Of a stretch of 64,000 nucleotides of DNA, positions 17,229 to 27,634 are shown in pieces (position 1 is the first letter of the stretch; every line of letters starts with the position of its first letter). The DNA is taken from the NCBI RefSeq assembly GCF_023822045.1, contig NZ_CP084712.1:186001-250000 (forward strand), written 5' to 3'. Source of the stretch: Sphingopyxis sp. USTB-05. GTDB taxonomy: Bacteria > Pseudomonadota > Alphaproteobacteria > Sphingomonadales > Sphingomonadaceae. A program made the position numbers and the translations under genes. The notes under the pieces were generated by a model. The model saw only the letters and a list, made by a program, of their open reading frames with translations, had not been told where the DNA came from and ran no database searches.

Positions 17229-18328
17229 GCTTCCTCCATCCAGCTCACGATCGGGCGACCCGAACGCTTCACGGCATAGGCCTGCACCAGTCGCACGGCG
17301 TGGACGACCAGCGAAATGACGGTCCACCAGGCAACTGCGATCAGGCCGGTATCGGGGCGGCCGGCTAGCGTCGCGAGAAAGAGTATCGCGAAATTGGGGT
17401 TGCGCCGCGCGGTGACCAGCCGGAACTGGCTGTCGAACTTTTGCCAGACATGGATATCCATGCCGAAATCCTTGATGAACAGCCCCTCGATCACGCGCTG
17501 GAGTATATAGCCTGCGACGACGGCGAGCATGACGAGCAGGAAGGTCTGGTTCGACAGCGCAAGGCCCCATGTGCCGAGCCCGACGCCCCAGAAATACCAC
17601 CAGAAGGGCGGGTGGACCAGGTCGACGCCATGGTCGGCGACATTGCCCCATTTCGACGAGGTGATCGTGCAGCGCGCGAGCTTTCCGTCGACGGTGTCGA
17701 GCACCATGAAGATGAAGCCCGCGAGCATGCCTTCCCAATAATGGCCATAGGCGAACAAATAGGTCGCATAGACGCAGAGCGTTGCGCCGATCGCAGTGAC
17801 CATATTCGGGGTCATGCCGATACTCGCGGCGCCGCGCGTCAGCCACAGCGCGAGTTCGGGCCACAGATATTTGGTCAGCGCATCGGTGACGCCTTTGTAC
17901 GCGCCGAAATAGCTCTTCCGCTCGATCTCGCGCCGCGTTTCAGGCGTCAGCCGCTGGATGAAGGGGCAGTCGAGCTTGCGGAGCTGGCGGTTGTAGATTT
18001 GCGGATTGCCCCGATAGTCGATGATCGTCAGCGTATCGCGGTGTGCCGCGATATCCTCGGCCCGCATGCCGCCGGTCAGATGCGCCATCACCAGCGCGTC
18101 GCCGTCCATGACCACGGTGCCGGGCAGCGTCAGGATATGGCGAAGCCACACGGGGTCGAAGACATAATCGAGATTGACGTAGAGCTGCGCGCCCGACGGG
18201 CCGACGCTCTCGGGCAAACCTTCGGCGCGGGCCAGCCGCCGCAGCCGCTCGGCATTGGTCATGCCCCACAGCAAGGTCGAATTTTCGCCGATCGGCGTCA
18301 GGGCGGGCAGGGACTTGGCGTCGGTCAT
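17225..18328 (-). CDS. CDP-alcohol phosphatidyltransferase-family enzyme with N-terminal extension
   Basis: The family motif D-x2-DG-x2-AR-x8-G-x3-D-x3-D is perfect (Asp211, Asp214, Asp232, Asp236), so the C-terminal membrane domain (about 155-350, several helices) should transfer a phospho-alcohol from CDP-alcohol to an acceptor. The first 150 residues are soluble and include PGTVVMDGDALVMAHL; I do not recognise this part, although bifunctional relatives carry a nucleotidyltransferase there. Neighbours are a cytidylyltransferase-like gene, a CDP-glycerol-transferase-like gene and a flippase. This could be phosphatidylinositol-type lipid synthesis or a polymer-linkage step; the alcohol is not identifiable. 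Confidence 0.88.
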   Translation of the reverse strand: MTDAKSLPALTPIGENSTLLWGMTNAERLRRLARAEGLPESVGPSGAQLYVNLDYVFDPVWLRHILTLPGTVVMDGDALVMAHLTGGMRAEDIAAHRDTLTIIDYRGNPQIYNRQLRKLDCPFIQRLTPETRREIERKSYFGAYKGVTDALTKYLWPELALWLTRGAASIGMTPNMVTAIGATLCVYATYLFAYGHYWEGMLAGFIFMVLDTVDGKLARCTITSSKWGNVADHGVDLVHPPFWWYFWGVGLGTWGLALSNQTFLLVMLAVVAGYILQRVIEGLFIKDFGMDIHVWQKFDSQFRLVTARRNPNFAILFLATLAGRPDTGLIAVAWWTVISLVVHAVRLVQAYAVKRSGRPIVSWMEEA

Positions 18329-19467
18329 CTGCCGCTCTTATCCTGCCCGGCGTCCATTGCAAGGAAGCGGAGGATCGCTTCGGCGCCGCGCCGCGCCGCG
18401 CCCTCCGGGTTGCCGCCGATCGATTCCGCCAGCCTTTCGCATTGAGCGGCGGCATAAAGCGGATGTCGGGCGTGGGCCTGATCGAGCGCCGCAGGCAAGT
18501 CGGCAAGATCGCTCACGACATCGCCGAGCGTCCAGAACAGATAGTCGGGATCGCCCCGCCACTCGACGCCGTAGGCGTTCAAAAAAAGGCATGGGCGCTG
18601 CGTCGCGAGAAACTCGTAAACCTGACTGCTGACGTCGCCAAGATAGATGTCGGCGCCGCTCGTATAGCTCATGTCGAACAGTCGGTCGGACGCGAGGTCG
18701 ATCGCTATCTTGCCGGGCACCGCCAGCTCGGTCACCGCCACGCGCTCGGCATCGCTCGCTTCGGCGAACAGGCGTACATGCGGCGCGACGACAAGATTAT
18801 AGCGGTCCTGCGCAGAAAACCAGTCGATGACATCGCGCCCGAACCGGTCCCACGACGACAGGTCGCGTTTGAAATGCGGCGCATAAAGGACGGTCGGACG
18901 GCCGTTTGCGAACAGCGGTTCGCGCGTCGCCTGCAGCCGCGGCATCAGGTCGAGCTTCACATAGCCGTTGACCGCATAGCGGCCCGGCTGGATCGTCCCG
19001 GCGTCGATCAGGCGCTGTTCGCTCTTTTCCCCCGCGACGAGGACGAAATCGAAATGCCGGTCGCGCGGATCGAGCATGATCGCGCGGTCGCCAGCGCCGT
19101 GCGGGGTAAAGATCAGCCGCGTCTTGCGCGGCAGGAAATGCCGGATCGCGGTGGTCGTCCGTTCGGGCACGACGATCGCGTCGAACTGGCGCAGATAGGG
19201 AAGCGCATCGATCAGGATCGGCAGCCGTGGGTGCCGGAACAATCCCTTATCGCGCAGCCAGCGGGCGAAACCCCTCTGGCCAAGCAGGGTGATGTGCGGC
19301 GCAAACCCCGGGTAGGCGTGTGTGACCTGTTCGACGACGCGCAGATGGTCCGGGCTTGCGACGGCGACTTCGACCGCCTGTCCTGCGGCGGCCATTTCGG
19401 CGGCAACGGGCAGTGCGTGGAAGACGTGATGTGGCTCACCGATGAAGAGGAACAGGATGCGCATCAA
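18325..19467 (-). CDS. CDP-glycerol glycerophosphotransferase-like protein
   Basis: This 380-residue protein has a GT-B-like layout and the C-terminal signatures of the TagF/CDP-glycerol glycerophosphotransferase superfamily: TPHGAGDRA, VLYAPHF and the Asp/Ser block ADIYLGDVSSQVYEFL (about 284-299). In Gram-positive teichoic acid synthesis such enzymes transfer glycerol-phosphate from CDP-glycerol to a membrane-linked acceptor. Here the donor may be another CDP- or nucleotide-activated group. ATG codons at 19467 and 19464 are both possible starts. It overlaps its neighbours by 4 bp on both sides within the flippase operon. Confidence 0.8.
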   Translation of the reverse strand: MMRILFLFIGEPHHVFHALPVAAEMAAAGQAVEVAVASPDHLRVVEQVTHAYPGFAPHITLLGQRGFARWLRDKGLFRHPRLPILIDALPYLRQFDAIVVPERTTTAIRHFLPRKTRLIFTPHGAGDRAIMLDPRDRHFDFVLVAGEKSEQRLIDAGTIQPGRYAVNGYVKLDLMPRLQATREPLFANGRPTVLYAPHFKRDLSSWDRFGRDVIDWFSAQDRYNLVVAPHVRLFAEASDAERVAVTELAVPGKIAIDLASDRLFDMSYTSGADIYLGDVSSQVYEFLATQRPCLFLNAYGVEWRGDPDYLFWTLGDVVSDLADLPAALDQAHARHPLYAAAQCERLAESIGGNPEGAARRGAEAILRFLAMDAGQDKSGR

Positions 19468-20171
19468 CGGACCTCGGCCACCGCTGCATCCTCGAAATCG
19501 GCGGCATGCCAGCCATATTTTGCGGCCAGCCGGACATACTTGTCGCCGCGCCCGACGAGCCAGGCTTCGCTAGCGAGCGCAAAGGTTGGCGCGTCGCTGA
19601 CATGGTCCGAATAGGCCCGGATATGGGCGGTCCCGTCCTTGGCGTTGGCCGCGAGCCATTCCGCAACCCGCCGCGCTTTTTCATCGCCATAGCAATTCGG
19701 CCCGTCGAGCATGGGAAGCCAGTTGCCCGCACTGTCGCGGAGGTGGCGCGAGGCGACAATGGCGTCGAAGCCCAGCGCATCGGCTATCGCGCCTGCATAA
19801 AATTCGGGCGCCGCGGTCGCCATCAGCAGTCGATATCCCTCGGCCCGGTCGCGCTTGATACAGGCGGCTGCTCCCGGCGGTACGTCGCGCGGGACGCGCC
19901 AGGCGGCAAAGGCGGCGGCGAGGCTTTCGGCGCGCGCAGGCGTGATCGCTCCGCCCAGCATCAGGCGGATCGAGGCGGGCTTGAAGCGGTCGCGGCCGTA
20001 AAGGCGCAGGGCGTAACCGATCATCAGCGCGGCGAGCGCGGGGAGCAGCAGCAGGCGCCATGCGGCCTCGCGCCATGCGGCCCACAGCAGGAACAGCGTG
20101 AAGGTGGGGGTGCGCAGCACGGTGCGGTCGAGATCGTAGATCGCGATACGGATGGGTAGCGGGTCGGTCAT
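19464..20171 (-). CDS. HAD-family phosphatase (SerB/PSP-like)
   Basis: This 235-residue haloacid-dehalogenase-superfamily enzyme has the nucleophile motif DLDRT (residues 13-17), the second motif at MATAAP and the metal motif SDHVSDAP near 187-194. A hydrophobic stretch at about 25-55 suggests a helical cap that may touch the membrane. It likely removes phosphate from a lipid- or sugar-phosphate intermediate in the pathway encoded by its co-transcribed neighbours, which overlap it by 4 bp. The exact substrate is unknown. Confidence 0.82.
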   Translation of the reverse strand: MTDPLPIRIAIYDLDRTVLRTPTFTLFLLWAAWREAAWRLLLLPALAALMIGYALRLYGRDRFKPASIRLMLGGAITPARAESLAAAFAAWRVPRDVPPGAAACIKRDRAEGYRLLMATAAPEFYAGAIADALGFDAIVASRHLRDSAGNWLPMLDGPNCYGDEKARRVAEWLAANAKDGTAHIRAYSDHVSDAPTFALASEAWLVGRGDKYVRLAAKYGWHAADFEDAAVAEVR

Positions 20172-21712
20172 GCGTCTTCGTGTTTGAACAGTCGGAGTTT
20201 GCGGCCGGTCTTCCCCAGCGACATGCGATCGGCAAGCGGCAGCGCAAAGCGGAGGGCCAGCCAGATCGAAGCCACCGCGGTCAGGAGGAGCAGCGGCAGG
20301 GAAAGCCAGTCAGGGAGGAGGTCGACGAGCACGGCCACCGTGCCCGCGACGAGCGTGATTGCAATTCCGCGCAGCGCCACCGCCGGAAACTGCGCGTCAA
20401 AGGGCTGGAGCTTTTCGGTGATTGCGAGCTGGAGCGTCGGGATCGCGGCCATCACGACGAGACCGATGGCGGTCGCCAGCGTAACGCCGGTCAGCGGATC
20501 GAGATGGCCGACGATCAGCCACCCCGAACCGATCGCAACCGCGACGCCAACGATGCTCGCGGTGAGTTGCTGCCGGAACGCGGCGACGACCTGCAGCACC
20601 GGTGACGAAATGCCGAGCACCGCTTCGGCGGCGCGCGCGAACAGCAAGATGACGAGTGCGGCTTGGGCTGTCAGCGCTCCGTGTCCGAACAACCCGAGCA
20701 ACGACGCGCTACCCGCTGCGAGCACTGCGGCGAGCGGTAGCGCGATCGCCGAGATCAGCCGCGTCGCATAGGCGTAGATGTCGGCGACTTGCCGCCGGTC
20801 CTCGCGTTCGGCGCTCGCGGCGAGCGGCGCCATGACATAGGTGAAGGCGATGCGAACCAACTGAACGACGCTCGACAGTTTGCGCGCGATCGTGAAGAGG
20901 CCCGCCGCGGCGGCGCCCGCCGCCCCTGGAAGCAGGAGATTGAGGATTAGCGCCGGTGCGTCGCCAAACAACCGCCCGATGATGTTGGACGGCAGGATGG
21001 AAAGACCGGCCCAGAAGGTGTCGCGCGCCGTATTGCCGACCTTTGGCGGGCGGGCGACGTCAGCAAAGCTATAATGACGCGCGAGCAGGCGAATGCTGAG
21101 CGCGGCCGTCCCCGCCAGGGAACAGAGATGCGCCATGAATAGGCCTTCGAGGCCGAGGCCACCGGCAAAGAACAGTCCGGCGAACACCAGCCGCATCACC
21201 TGTTCCCATACGATCCGCAGTCTGATTTCGGCGCCGAACACCATGCGCGCACGCAGCGCCGATGTCGCGATTTCGACAAAAGCCCACAGCGGCAGCGCCC
21301 ATATGAAGGTACGGATCGCGGGGGTGACGAGTTCGCGATCATGGTCCGCGACGTTCAGCAGCGGGCCGAGATCGGCGGCAAAGACGGCTATGATGGCCGC
21401 GACGACGATGCATGGGCCGACGCCAAAGACCATTGCGGTGCGCAACGCCGCTGCGGCCTCGGCATCGCTTGCCGATTGCGGTACCGTGCGCTGCATCGCG
21501 CTCGTCATGCCAAGGTCGAAGATATTTTCGAGCAGGTTCACGGCCGCCCACAGCACGGCATAGAGACCATAGCCCGCAAGGCCGAACATCAGCACGTAGA
21601 GCGGTTGCGCGACGATCTCGACCACTGCGCCGAGGCGCGCCAGCACGGTCGTGCCGAGCCCGCGCGCGACGCTGCGGCTGGTTATGGCGGGTTGGGCGAC
21701 GTCTTCGCTCAT
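20168..21712 (-). CDS. polysaccharide/lipid flippase (Wzx-like, MOP superfamily)
   Basis: This membrane protein of about 514 residues has roughly 12-14 hydrophobic helices spread over its whole length, and the look of the polysaccharide-biosynthesis/Wzx branch of the MOP transporters. I start at 21712; an upstream ATG at 21778 would add 22 residues of non-conserved Ala/Gly-rich sequence. It is the first gene of the operon flippase, HAD phosphatase, CDP-glycerol-transferase-like, CDP-alcohol phosphotransferase, HIT, so it probably moves their lipid-linked product across the inner membrane. It is divergent from sdhB. Confidence 0.83.
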   Translation of the reverse strand: MSEDVAQPAITSRSVARGLGTTVLARLGAVVEIVAQPLYVLMFGLAGYGLYAVLWAAVNLLENIFDLGMTSAMQRTVPQSASDAEAAAALRTAMVFGVGPCIVVAAIIAVFAADLGPLLNVADHDRELVTPAIRTFIWALPLWAFVEIATSALRARMVFGAEIRLRIVWEQVMRLVFAGLFFAGGLGLEGLFMAHLCSLAGTAALSIRLLARHYSFADVARPPKVGNTARDTFWAGLSILPSNIIGRLFGDAPALILNLLLPGAAGAAAAGLFTIARKLSSVVQLVRIAFTYVMAPLAASAEREDRRQVADIYAYATRLISAIALPLAAVLAAGSASLLGLFGHGALTAQAALVILLFARAAEAVLGISSPVLQVVAAFRQQLTASIVGVAVAIGSGWLIVGHLDPLTGVTLATAIGLVVMAAIPTLQLAITEKLQPFDAQFPAVALRGIAITLVAGTVAVLVDLLPDWLSLPLLLLTAVASIWLALRFALPLADRMSLGKTGRKLRLFKHEDA

Positions 21713-21840
21713 CGTTGCCGCACCTAGCGGCTCGTCCGCTGCGCCGCCAGCGGCTTTCGCGCGATCACCCCGCTTCACCCCCTTGTCGACTCCGGCAATC
21801 GGGTCTAGGCAGCGCGCAATTGCATAGGGAAGACCGCGAT

Positions 21841-22623
21841 ATGGCTCAATTTGTCCTGCCCAAGAACAGCCGCCCGCAAAAGACGGGCAACGTCCACAAG
21901 GCCGAGGGCGCGACCGCCGTGAAGAAATTCAAGGTCTATCGGTACGACCCCGACAAGGGCCAGAATCCGCATTTCGACACGTTCGAGATCGACACCGAAA
22001 AATGCGGCCCGATGGTGCTCGATGCGCTCATCAAGATGAAGAGCGAGCAGGATTCGACGCTGACCTTCCGCCGTTCGTGCCGCGAGGGCATCTGCGGTAG
22101 CTGTTCGATGAACATGAACGGCAAGAACGGTCTCGCCTGTACGACCGCGATCGAGGATCTGAAGGGCGACATCACGATCACCCCGCTGCCCTCGATGGAT
22201 GTCATCAAGGATCTCGTCCCCGACTTCACGCATTTCTATGCGCAATATGCGTCGATCGAGCCCTGGCTCAAGACCAAGACGACGACGCCGAGCGGCAAGG
22301 AACGGCTGCAGTCGCCCGAAGAGCGCGAGAAGCTCGACGGCCTCTACGAGTGTATCCTGTGCGCCTGCTGCTCGACGAGCTGCCCGAGCTATTGGTGGAA
22401 CAGCGACAAGTTCCTCGGCCCCGCGATCCTGCTTCAGGCGTATCGCTGGCTGGCCGACAGCCGCGACGAAATGACCGGCGAGCGGCTTGACGAGCTGGAA
22501 GATCCGTTCCGCCTCTATCGCTGTCACACGATCATGAACTGCGCGAACGCCTGCCCCAAGGGCCTGAGCCCCGCGCGCGCGATCGCCGAGATCAAGAAGC
22601 TGGAAGCCGAGCGGCACGTCTGA
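21841..22623 (+). CDS. sdhB: succinate dehydrogenase iron-sulfur subunit
   Basis: This 260-residue protein carries all three cluster motifs: [2Fe-2S] Cys80, 85, 88 and 100; the ferredoxin-like [12 protein letters not shown] (Cys171, 174, 177, 181); and the [14 protein letters not shown] block for the [3Fe-4S]/[4Fe-4S] centres. It transfers electrons from the flavoprotein SdhA to ubiquinone in complex II. The start at 21841 follows a GGGAAG ribosome site. Unusually, sdhC, sdhD and sdhA are not adjacent: upstream lies a divergent flippase and downstream a metallo-hydrolase starting at the sdhB stop. Confidence 0.97.
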   Translation: MAQFVLPKNSRPQKTGNVHKAEGATAVKKFKVYRYDPDKGQNPHFDTFEIDTEKCGPMVLDALIKMKSEQDSTLTFRRSCREGICGSCSMNMNGKNGLACTTAIEDLKGDITITPLPSMDVIKDLVPDFTHFYAQYASIEPWLKTKTTTPSGKERLQSPEEREKLDGLYECILCACCSTSCPSYWWNSDKFLGPAILLQAYRWLADSRDEMTGERLDELEDPFRLYRCHTIMNCANACPKGLSPARAIAEIKKLEAERHV

Positions 22624-23603
22624 TGCGGCGGTGGCTGCCGGCGCTGTTCGCGCTGGCGCTCGTCGGCTGCGCCGCCAATCCCAAGGTCGAATATGCCGCG
22701 ATGCCGCGCACCTATGCGCATGGCATTGGCGGGGCGACCTTTCTGGTCGGCGGCGGCTTCGACCCCGGCCGCTCGCCCGACGGTAACAGCCTGATCCTTT
22801 ACGGGCCCGAGGGCGCCTTTGTCATCGACACAGGGCGCCATGCCGAGCATCTGACGGCGATCAAGCAGGGGTTGAGCGGGATCGGCATGACGCCCGTCGC
22901 GATCATCAACACGCACTGGCATCTCGATCATGTCAGCGGCAATCCCGAGCTCAAAGCGGCCTTTCCCGATATCAAAGTCTATGGCACGTCGGCGATCGAC
23001 GGCGCGTTGGCTGGCTTCCTCGCGAAGAGCGCTGAATCGTCGCGCAAGGCGCTGGCCGAAGGCAGCATCCCGCCAAGCGCGATTGCGGAGGTCGAGGGCG
23101 ATCTTGCGACCATCGCGCGCGGCGCCGAGCTGCGGCCCGACGTTATAGTCGACGAATCGCGCGACCTGGCGATTGCGGGCCGGCCGCTGTCGCTGCGCGT
23201 CGCGCCCCATGCCGTGACCGAACGCGACCTCTGGATTTACGATGCGGCGGAGAAGCGTGCGATCGTCGGCGATCTGGTGACCGTTCCCGTCCCCTTCCTC
23301 GACACGGCCTGTCCCGAAGGCTGGTTGAATGCGCTCGATGCGGTCGCCGCGTCGGGCGCCGAGCAGATCGTGCCCGGCCACGGACCGATCATGGCAATCG
23401 CCGATTTCAACCGCTGGCGCGTTGCGTTCGGCGATTTTATCGCTTGCGCCAACGGAACGGGCGCGCTTGAGACCTGTTCAGCCGGCTGGCTCGCGGGCGC
23501 TGCAAAATGGATCGGCAGCGATACCGCGCGGGCGAAGGCGATGGCCGATTATTATGGCGAGCTTGTGCGCTCGAAGAAATTGGACGGATATTGCAAGGTA
23601 TGA
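22623..23603 (+). CDS. metallo-beta-lactamase-fold hydrolase, lipoprotein
   Basis: This 326-residue protein has a signal peptide with lipobox LVGC (Cys16) and the zinc motif THWHLDH (His98, His100, Asp102, His103), followed by GDL and PGHGP motifs for the other metal ligands. It is related to the exported metallo-hydrolases that are found with quinoprotein systems and to subclass-B3-like folds. A role in antibiotic hydrolysis cannot be claimed. Its first base overlaps the last of the sdhB stop, and it overlaps the thioesterase gene by 4 bp, so it is in the sdhB operon. Confidence 0.83.
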   Translation: MRRWLPALFALALVGCAANPKVEYAAMPRTYAHGIGGATFLVGGGFDPGRSPDGNSLILYGPEGAFVIDTGRHAEHLTAIKQGLSGIGMTPVAIINTHWHLDHVSGNPELKAAFPDIKVYGTSAIDGALAGFLAKSAESSRKALAEGSIPPSAIAEVEGDLATIARGAELRPDVIVDESRDLAIAGRPLSLRVAPHAVTERDLWIYDAAEKRAIVGDLVTVPVPFLDTACPEGWLNALDAVAASGAEQIVPGHGPIMAIADFNRWRVAFGDFIACANGTGALETCSAGWLAGAAKWIGSDTARAKAMADYYGELVRSKKLDGYCKV

Positions 23604-24091
23604 ACGACGGGATCGAGGAACCGAAGCGCCGCGAATATTTCAGCGCCGAGGAACTGGATGGCGGCTGGATCAGCTGGGATCTCAAGGACGCGACGCGGTT
23701 CAACAGCTTCATCGAGCCGCTGACGGTGCGGGTCGAACCGCCGACCGCCGATGGTCGCCCGTGCGCGCGGGTGCGGATGCTGCCCGAACGTAAGCACAGC
23801 AACCTCGGCGATAATGTACATGGCGCGGTAACGTTGGCGCTCGTCGATATCGCGCTGTTCGCGGCGTCGCATCAGTTCGGTTCGCTCAATGCCGGCCATT
23901 CGGTGACACTCGACCTCTCGACGCAGTTCGTCGGTGCGGGCCGCGTGGGCGAGCCGCTCGACGCGGTGGTCGAGCTGGTGCGCGAGACCGGGCGGCTGAT
24001 CTTCCTGCGCGGGCTCGTCGTGCAGGGCGAGGGCGACAGCCATATCGTGCTGAGCTTCGCCGGGACGATCCGCAAGGCAAGCAACAAGTGA
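23600..24091 (+). CDS. hotdog-fold thioesterase (PaaI-like)
   Basis: This 163-residue protein of the PaaI/4HBT hotdog family has the helix NLGDNVHGAVTLALVDIAL, corresponding to the usual HGG substrate helix with the second Gly replaced by Ala, followed by the strand TLDLSTQFVGAGRVGEPL. It should hydrolyse an acyl-CoA or acyl-ACP thioester in the cytoplasm. The ATG at 23600 overlaps the upstream stop, and the GTG start of zapE overlaps its own stop by 4 bp, so translation is coupled through four genes. Confidence 0.85.
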   Translation: MNDGIEEPKRREYFSAEELDGGWISWDLKDATRFNSFIEPLTVRVEPPTADGRPCARVRMLPERKHSNLGDNVHGAVTLALVDIALFAASHQFGSLNAGHSVTLDLSTQFVGAGRVGEPLDAVVELVRETGRLIFLRGLVVQGEGDSHIVLSFAGTIRKASNK

Positions 24092-25209
24092 CCACCGTCC
24101 TTGCGGCCTATGACGCGCTCGTCGCGGCAGGCGAACTTCGCGCCGATCCAGAACAGCGCGCCGCCGCCGAGCGGCTGAACCGGCTGCAGGCCGAACTCGA
24201 AGCGGTGCCGAAGCGCGGCAGCCTGCTCTGGCGGCTGACAGGCCGCAAGCCCGAGGCGCTGCGCGGCGTCTATCTGTGGGGTGCGGTCGGGCGCGGCAAG
24301 TCGATGCTGATGGATTTATTCTACGACCAACTCGCCATCCAGCGGAAGCGGCGCGTCCATTTCCACGCCTTCATGCTCGACGTTCACGCGCGGATGCGCG
24401 AGGTGCGCAAGAGTGAGAGCGGCGACCCGATCCCGCTTGTCGCCGACGCACTCGCCGAAAACACGCGCTGCCTCGCCTTTGACGAGATGGTCGTGAACAA
24501 CAGCGCCGATGCGATGATCCTCTCGCGCCTGTTCACCGCGCTGATCGACCGCGGGGTGACGATGGTCGCGACCTCGAACCGCCCGCCGAAAGATCTCTAT
24601 AAGGATGGGCTCAATCGCGAGCATTTCCTGCCCTTCATCGCGCTCGTCGAGGAACGGCTCGACGTGATGAGTTTGAACGGTCCGACCGACTATCGCCGCG
24701 ACCGGCTCGGCGACGGCGCGCGCTGGTTCGTTCCCGCCGACGATGCGGCGAGCGCGGCACTGTCGGCCGCCTTCTTCCGCCTGACCGACTATCCGCCCGA
24801 GGATCGCGCGCATGTCCCGACGCTCGAACTCGATGTCGGTGGCGGGCGGACGCTCCATGTTCCGAAGGCATTGAAGGGCGTCGCGGTCTTTTCGTTCAAA
24901 AGGCTTTGCGGCGAGGCGCGCGGTGCCGCCGATTATCTGGCGGTCGCGCGGCATTTCCACGCCGTCATCATCGTCGGCATCCCACGCATGGGGCCTGAAA
25001 ACCGCAACGAGGCGGCGCGGTTCGTCACGCTGATCGACGCGCTGTACGAATATAAGGTCAAGCTGCTCGCGAGCGCGGCGGCGATGCCCGACCAGCTTTA
25101 TATCGCGGGCGACGGGGCGTTCGAGTTCGAACGTACGGCAAGCCGGCTCGCCGAGATGCAGTCCGACGACTATCTTGCGCTAGGCCACGGCCAGGAAGAC
25201 GCCGCCTAA
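24088..25209 (+). CDS. zapE: cell division ATPase ZapE (AFG1-like)
   Basis: This 373-residue AAA-type ATPase has Walker A GAVGRGKS (65-72), Walker B CLAFDEM, and the sensor TSNRPPKDLYKDGLNRE of the AFG1/ZapE family. ZapE destabilises the FtsZ ring late in division in E. coli; the mitochondrial homologue acts in respiratory-complex quality control. The start is GTG at 24088, set by a 4-bp overlap with the thioesterase. In many alphaproteobacteria zapE precedes mdh, as here, although a convergent deacetylase-like gene now intervenes and overlaps the zapE 3' end by 30 bp. Confidence 0.93.
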   Translation: MTTVLAAYDALVAAGELRADPEQRAAAERLNRLQAELEAVPKRGSLLWRLTGRKPEALRGVYLWGAVGRGKSMLMDLFYDQLAIQRKRRVHFHAFMLDVHARMREVRKSESGDPIPLVADALAENTRCLAFDEMVVNNSADAMILSRLFTALIDRGVTMVATSNRPPKDLYKDGLNREHFLPFIALVEERLDVMSLNGPTDYRRDRLGDGARWFVPADDAASAALSAAFFRLTDYPPEDRAHVPTLELDVGGGRTLHVPKALKGVAVFSFKRLCGEARGAADYLAVARHFHAVIIVGIPRMGPENRNEAARFVTLIDALYEYKVKLLASAAAMPDQLYIAGDGAFEFERTASRLAEMQSDDYLALGHGQEDAA

Positions 25210-26223
25210 TATCTTGCCCCACCGCGACGAATTGACCGTCACATAAATGAGGTCGCGGACATAGCGCACCTCGTGCGCCAGATGGCCGTAAGCCTGTTCG
25301 ATCGTGCGGCGCAGCGTGCGCAGCGGCTTCGGCGCCGCGACTGCGATCCGTGCCGGGCGCTCGGGCGGTCCGGGCAGCGTCGCAAATCCGCCGCTGGTGA
25401 CGCGCGTGTCTTCCGCGACCGCGCGGCACAGCGCCTCCATCCGCGAAATCGCGAGGCCATTGGGAACCTGGCGGTCGCGGCTCAGCAATTCGAAGCTGTG
25501 GCTGAACGCCGAAAACTGGATCGCGCCGCTTGCCGCGCTATGGCCCAGCGCGTCGCGCATTTCCTCTTCGGACATCGCGCAAAGCTGTGCCGGGCGAAAG
25601 CGGCTTGCGGTATCCATCAGCCCGCTGACCGGTACTTCGCAGACTCCGTGATGCGTGCGCATGCCAAGATTGCCGGCATCGAGTGAGATGTCGCATCCAT
25701 GGCCCTGATACGCGCCGTTGAAGCTGCTATCGAAACGGAACCCCAGGGCGGCGAGCGCGCGCAGCGTGTCGTCGTTGGCGCCGAAATTGCCGGCGCGAAA
25801 GGCGGTGGGTTTCGGTGCGCCTGCGCCCATCAGTATGTCGCGGGCGAGGGCGATCAGTTTTTTCTGCGCGGCGAGGGGGAAATCGCCGATATTGCGGCCG
25901 GTCAGCCTTCCGACCGGGTTGAAGCGCGCGAAGGCGAGCCATTCGGTGTGGATATGGACCTGCACCTCGTGCCCACGCGCGACCACCGGCCGGACGATCG
26001 CGTCGATCACCTCGGGGCCATAGACCAGCGCCGGCATCGGATCGATGAAGAAAACCCCGGTCAGCCCGTGGCGTTCGAGCATATCCATCTGAAAATTTAT
26101 GCCGAAATCGCCGTCGCGGCAGCGGCCGAGGATCGAACTTTCGAAATTGGCGCGCGCGTCGGCGCCGCGCTGGTAAAGGCCGGCGGACAATTCGGTATCG
26201 AAGCTGATGATTGCCCGAGTCAC
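25180..26223 (-). CDS. polysaccharide deacetylase-like protein
   Basis: This 347-residue protein looks like a NodB-type polysaccharide deacetylase: an acidic strand end FDTEL (Asp9), the metal-type motif EVQVHIHTEW, and AFRAGNFGAN, equivalent to the family's RxPxG loop. No signal peptide is seen, so it may act on a cytosolic or lipid-linked intermediate, or be a non-catalytic relative. The C-terminus is basic and amphipathic (about 290-345). It is convergent with zapE (30-bp overlap) and divergent from mdh. Confidence 0.75.
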   Translation of the reverse strand: MTRAIISFDTELSAGLYQRGADARANFESSILGRCRDGDFGINFQMDMLERHGLTGVFFIDPMPALVYGPEVIDAIVRPVVARGHEVQVHIHTEWLAFARFNPVGRLTGRNIGDFPLAAQKKLIALARDILMGAGAPKPTAFRAGNFGANDDTLRALAALGFRFDSSFNGAYQGHGCDISLDAGNLGMRTHHGVCEVPVSGLMDTASRFRPAQLCAMSEEEMRDALGHSAASGAIQFSAFSHSFELLSRDRQVPNGLAISRMEALCRAVAEDTRVTSGGFATLPGPPERPARIAVAAPKPLRTLRRTIEQAYGHLAHEVRYVRDLIYVTVNSSRWGKILGGVFLAVA

Positions 26224-27572
<1,349 letters not shown>

Positions 27573-27580
27573 TCCCTTTT

Positions 27581-27611
27581 GGCTGGCCAGACGCTTTGCG
27601 TCGGGCCGGCC
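27581..27611 (+). terminator. intercistronic hairpin between mdh and sucD
   Basis: GGCTGGCC at 27581-27588 pairs with GGCCGGCC at 27604-27611, and an inner GACGC/GCGTC stem closes on TTT. There is no T-run after it, so it is more likely an RNA-stability or attenuation element than a full terminator. Confidence 0.5.
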
Positions 27612-27634
27612 GGCTCTCCCCAGGAGAATAGAAT

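Noticed and set aside
22623..23603. Beta-lactam resistance gene
   Set aside because: The metallo-beta-lactamase fold is shared by many hydrolases; the lipobox and operon with sdhB give no support for antibiotic hydrolysis.
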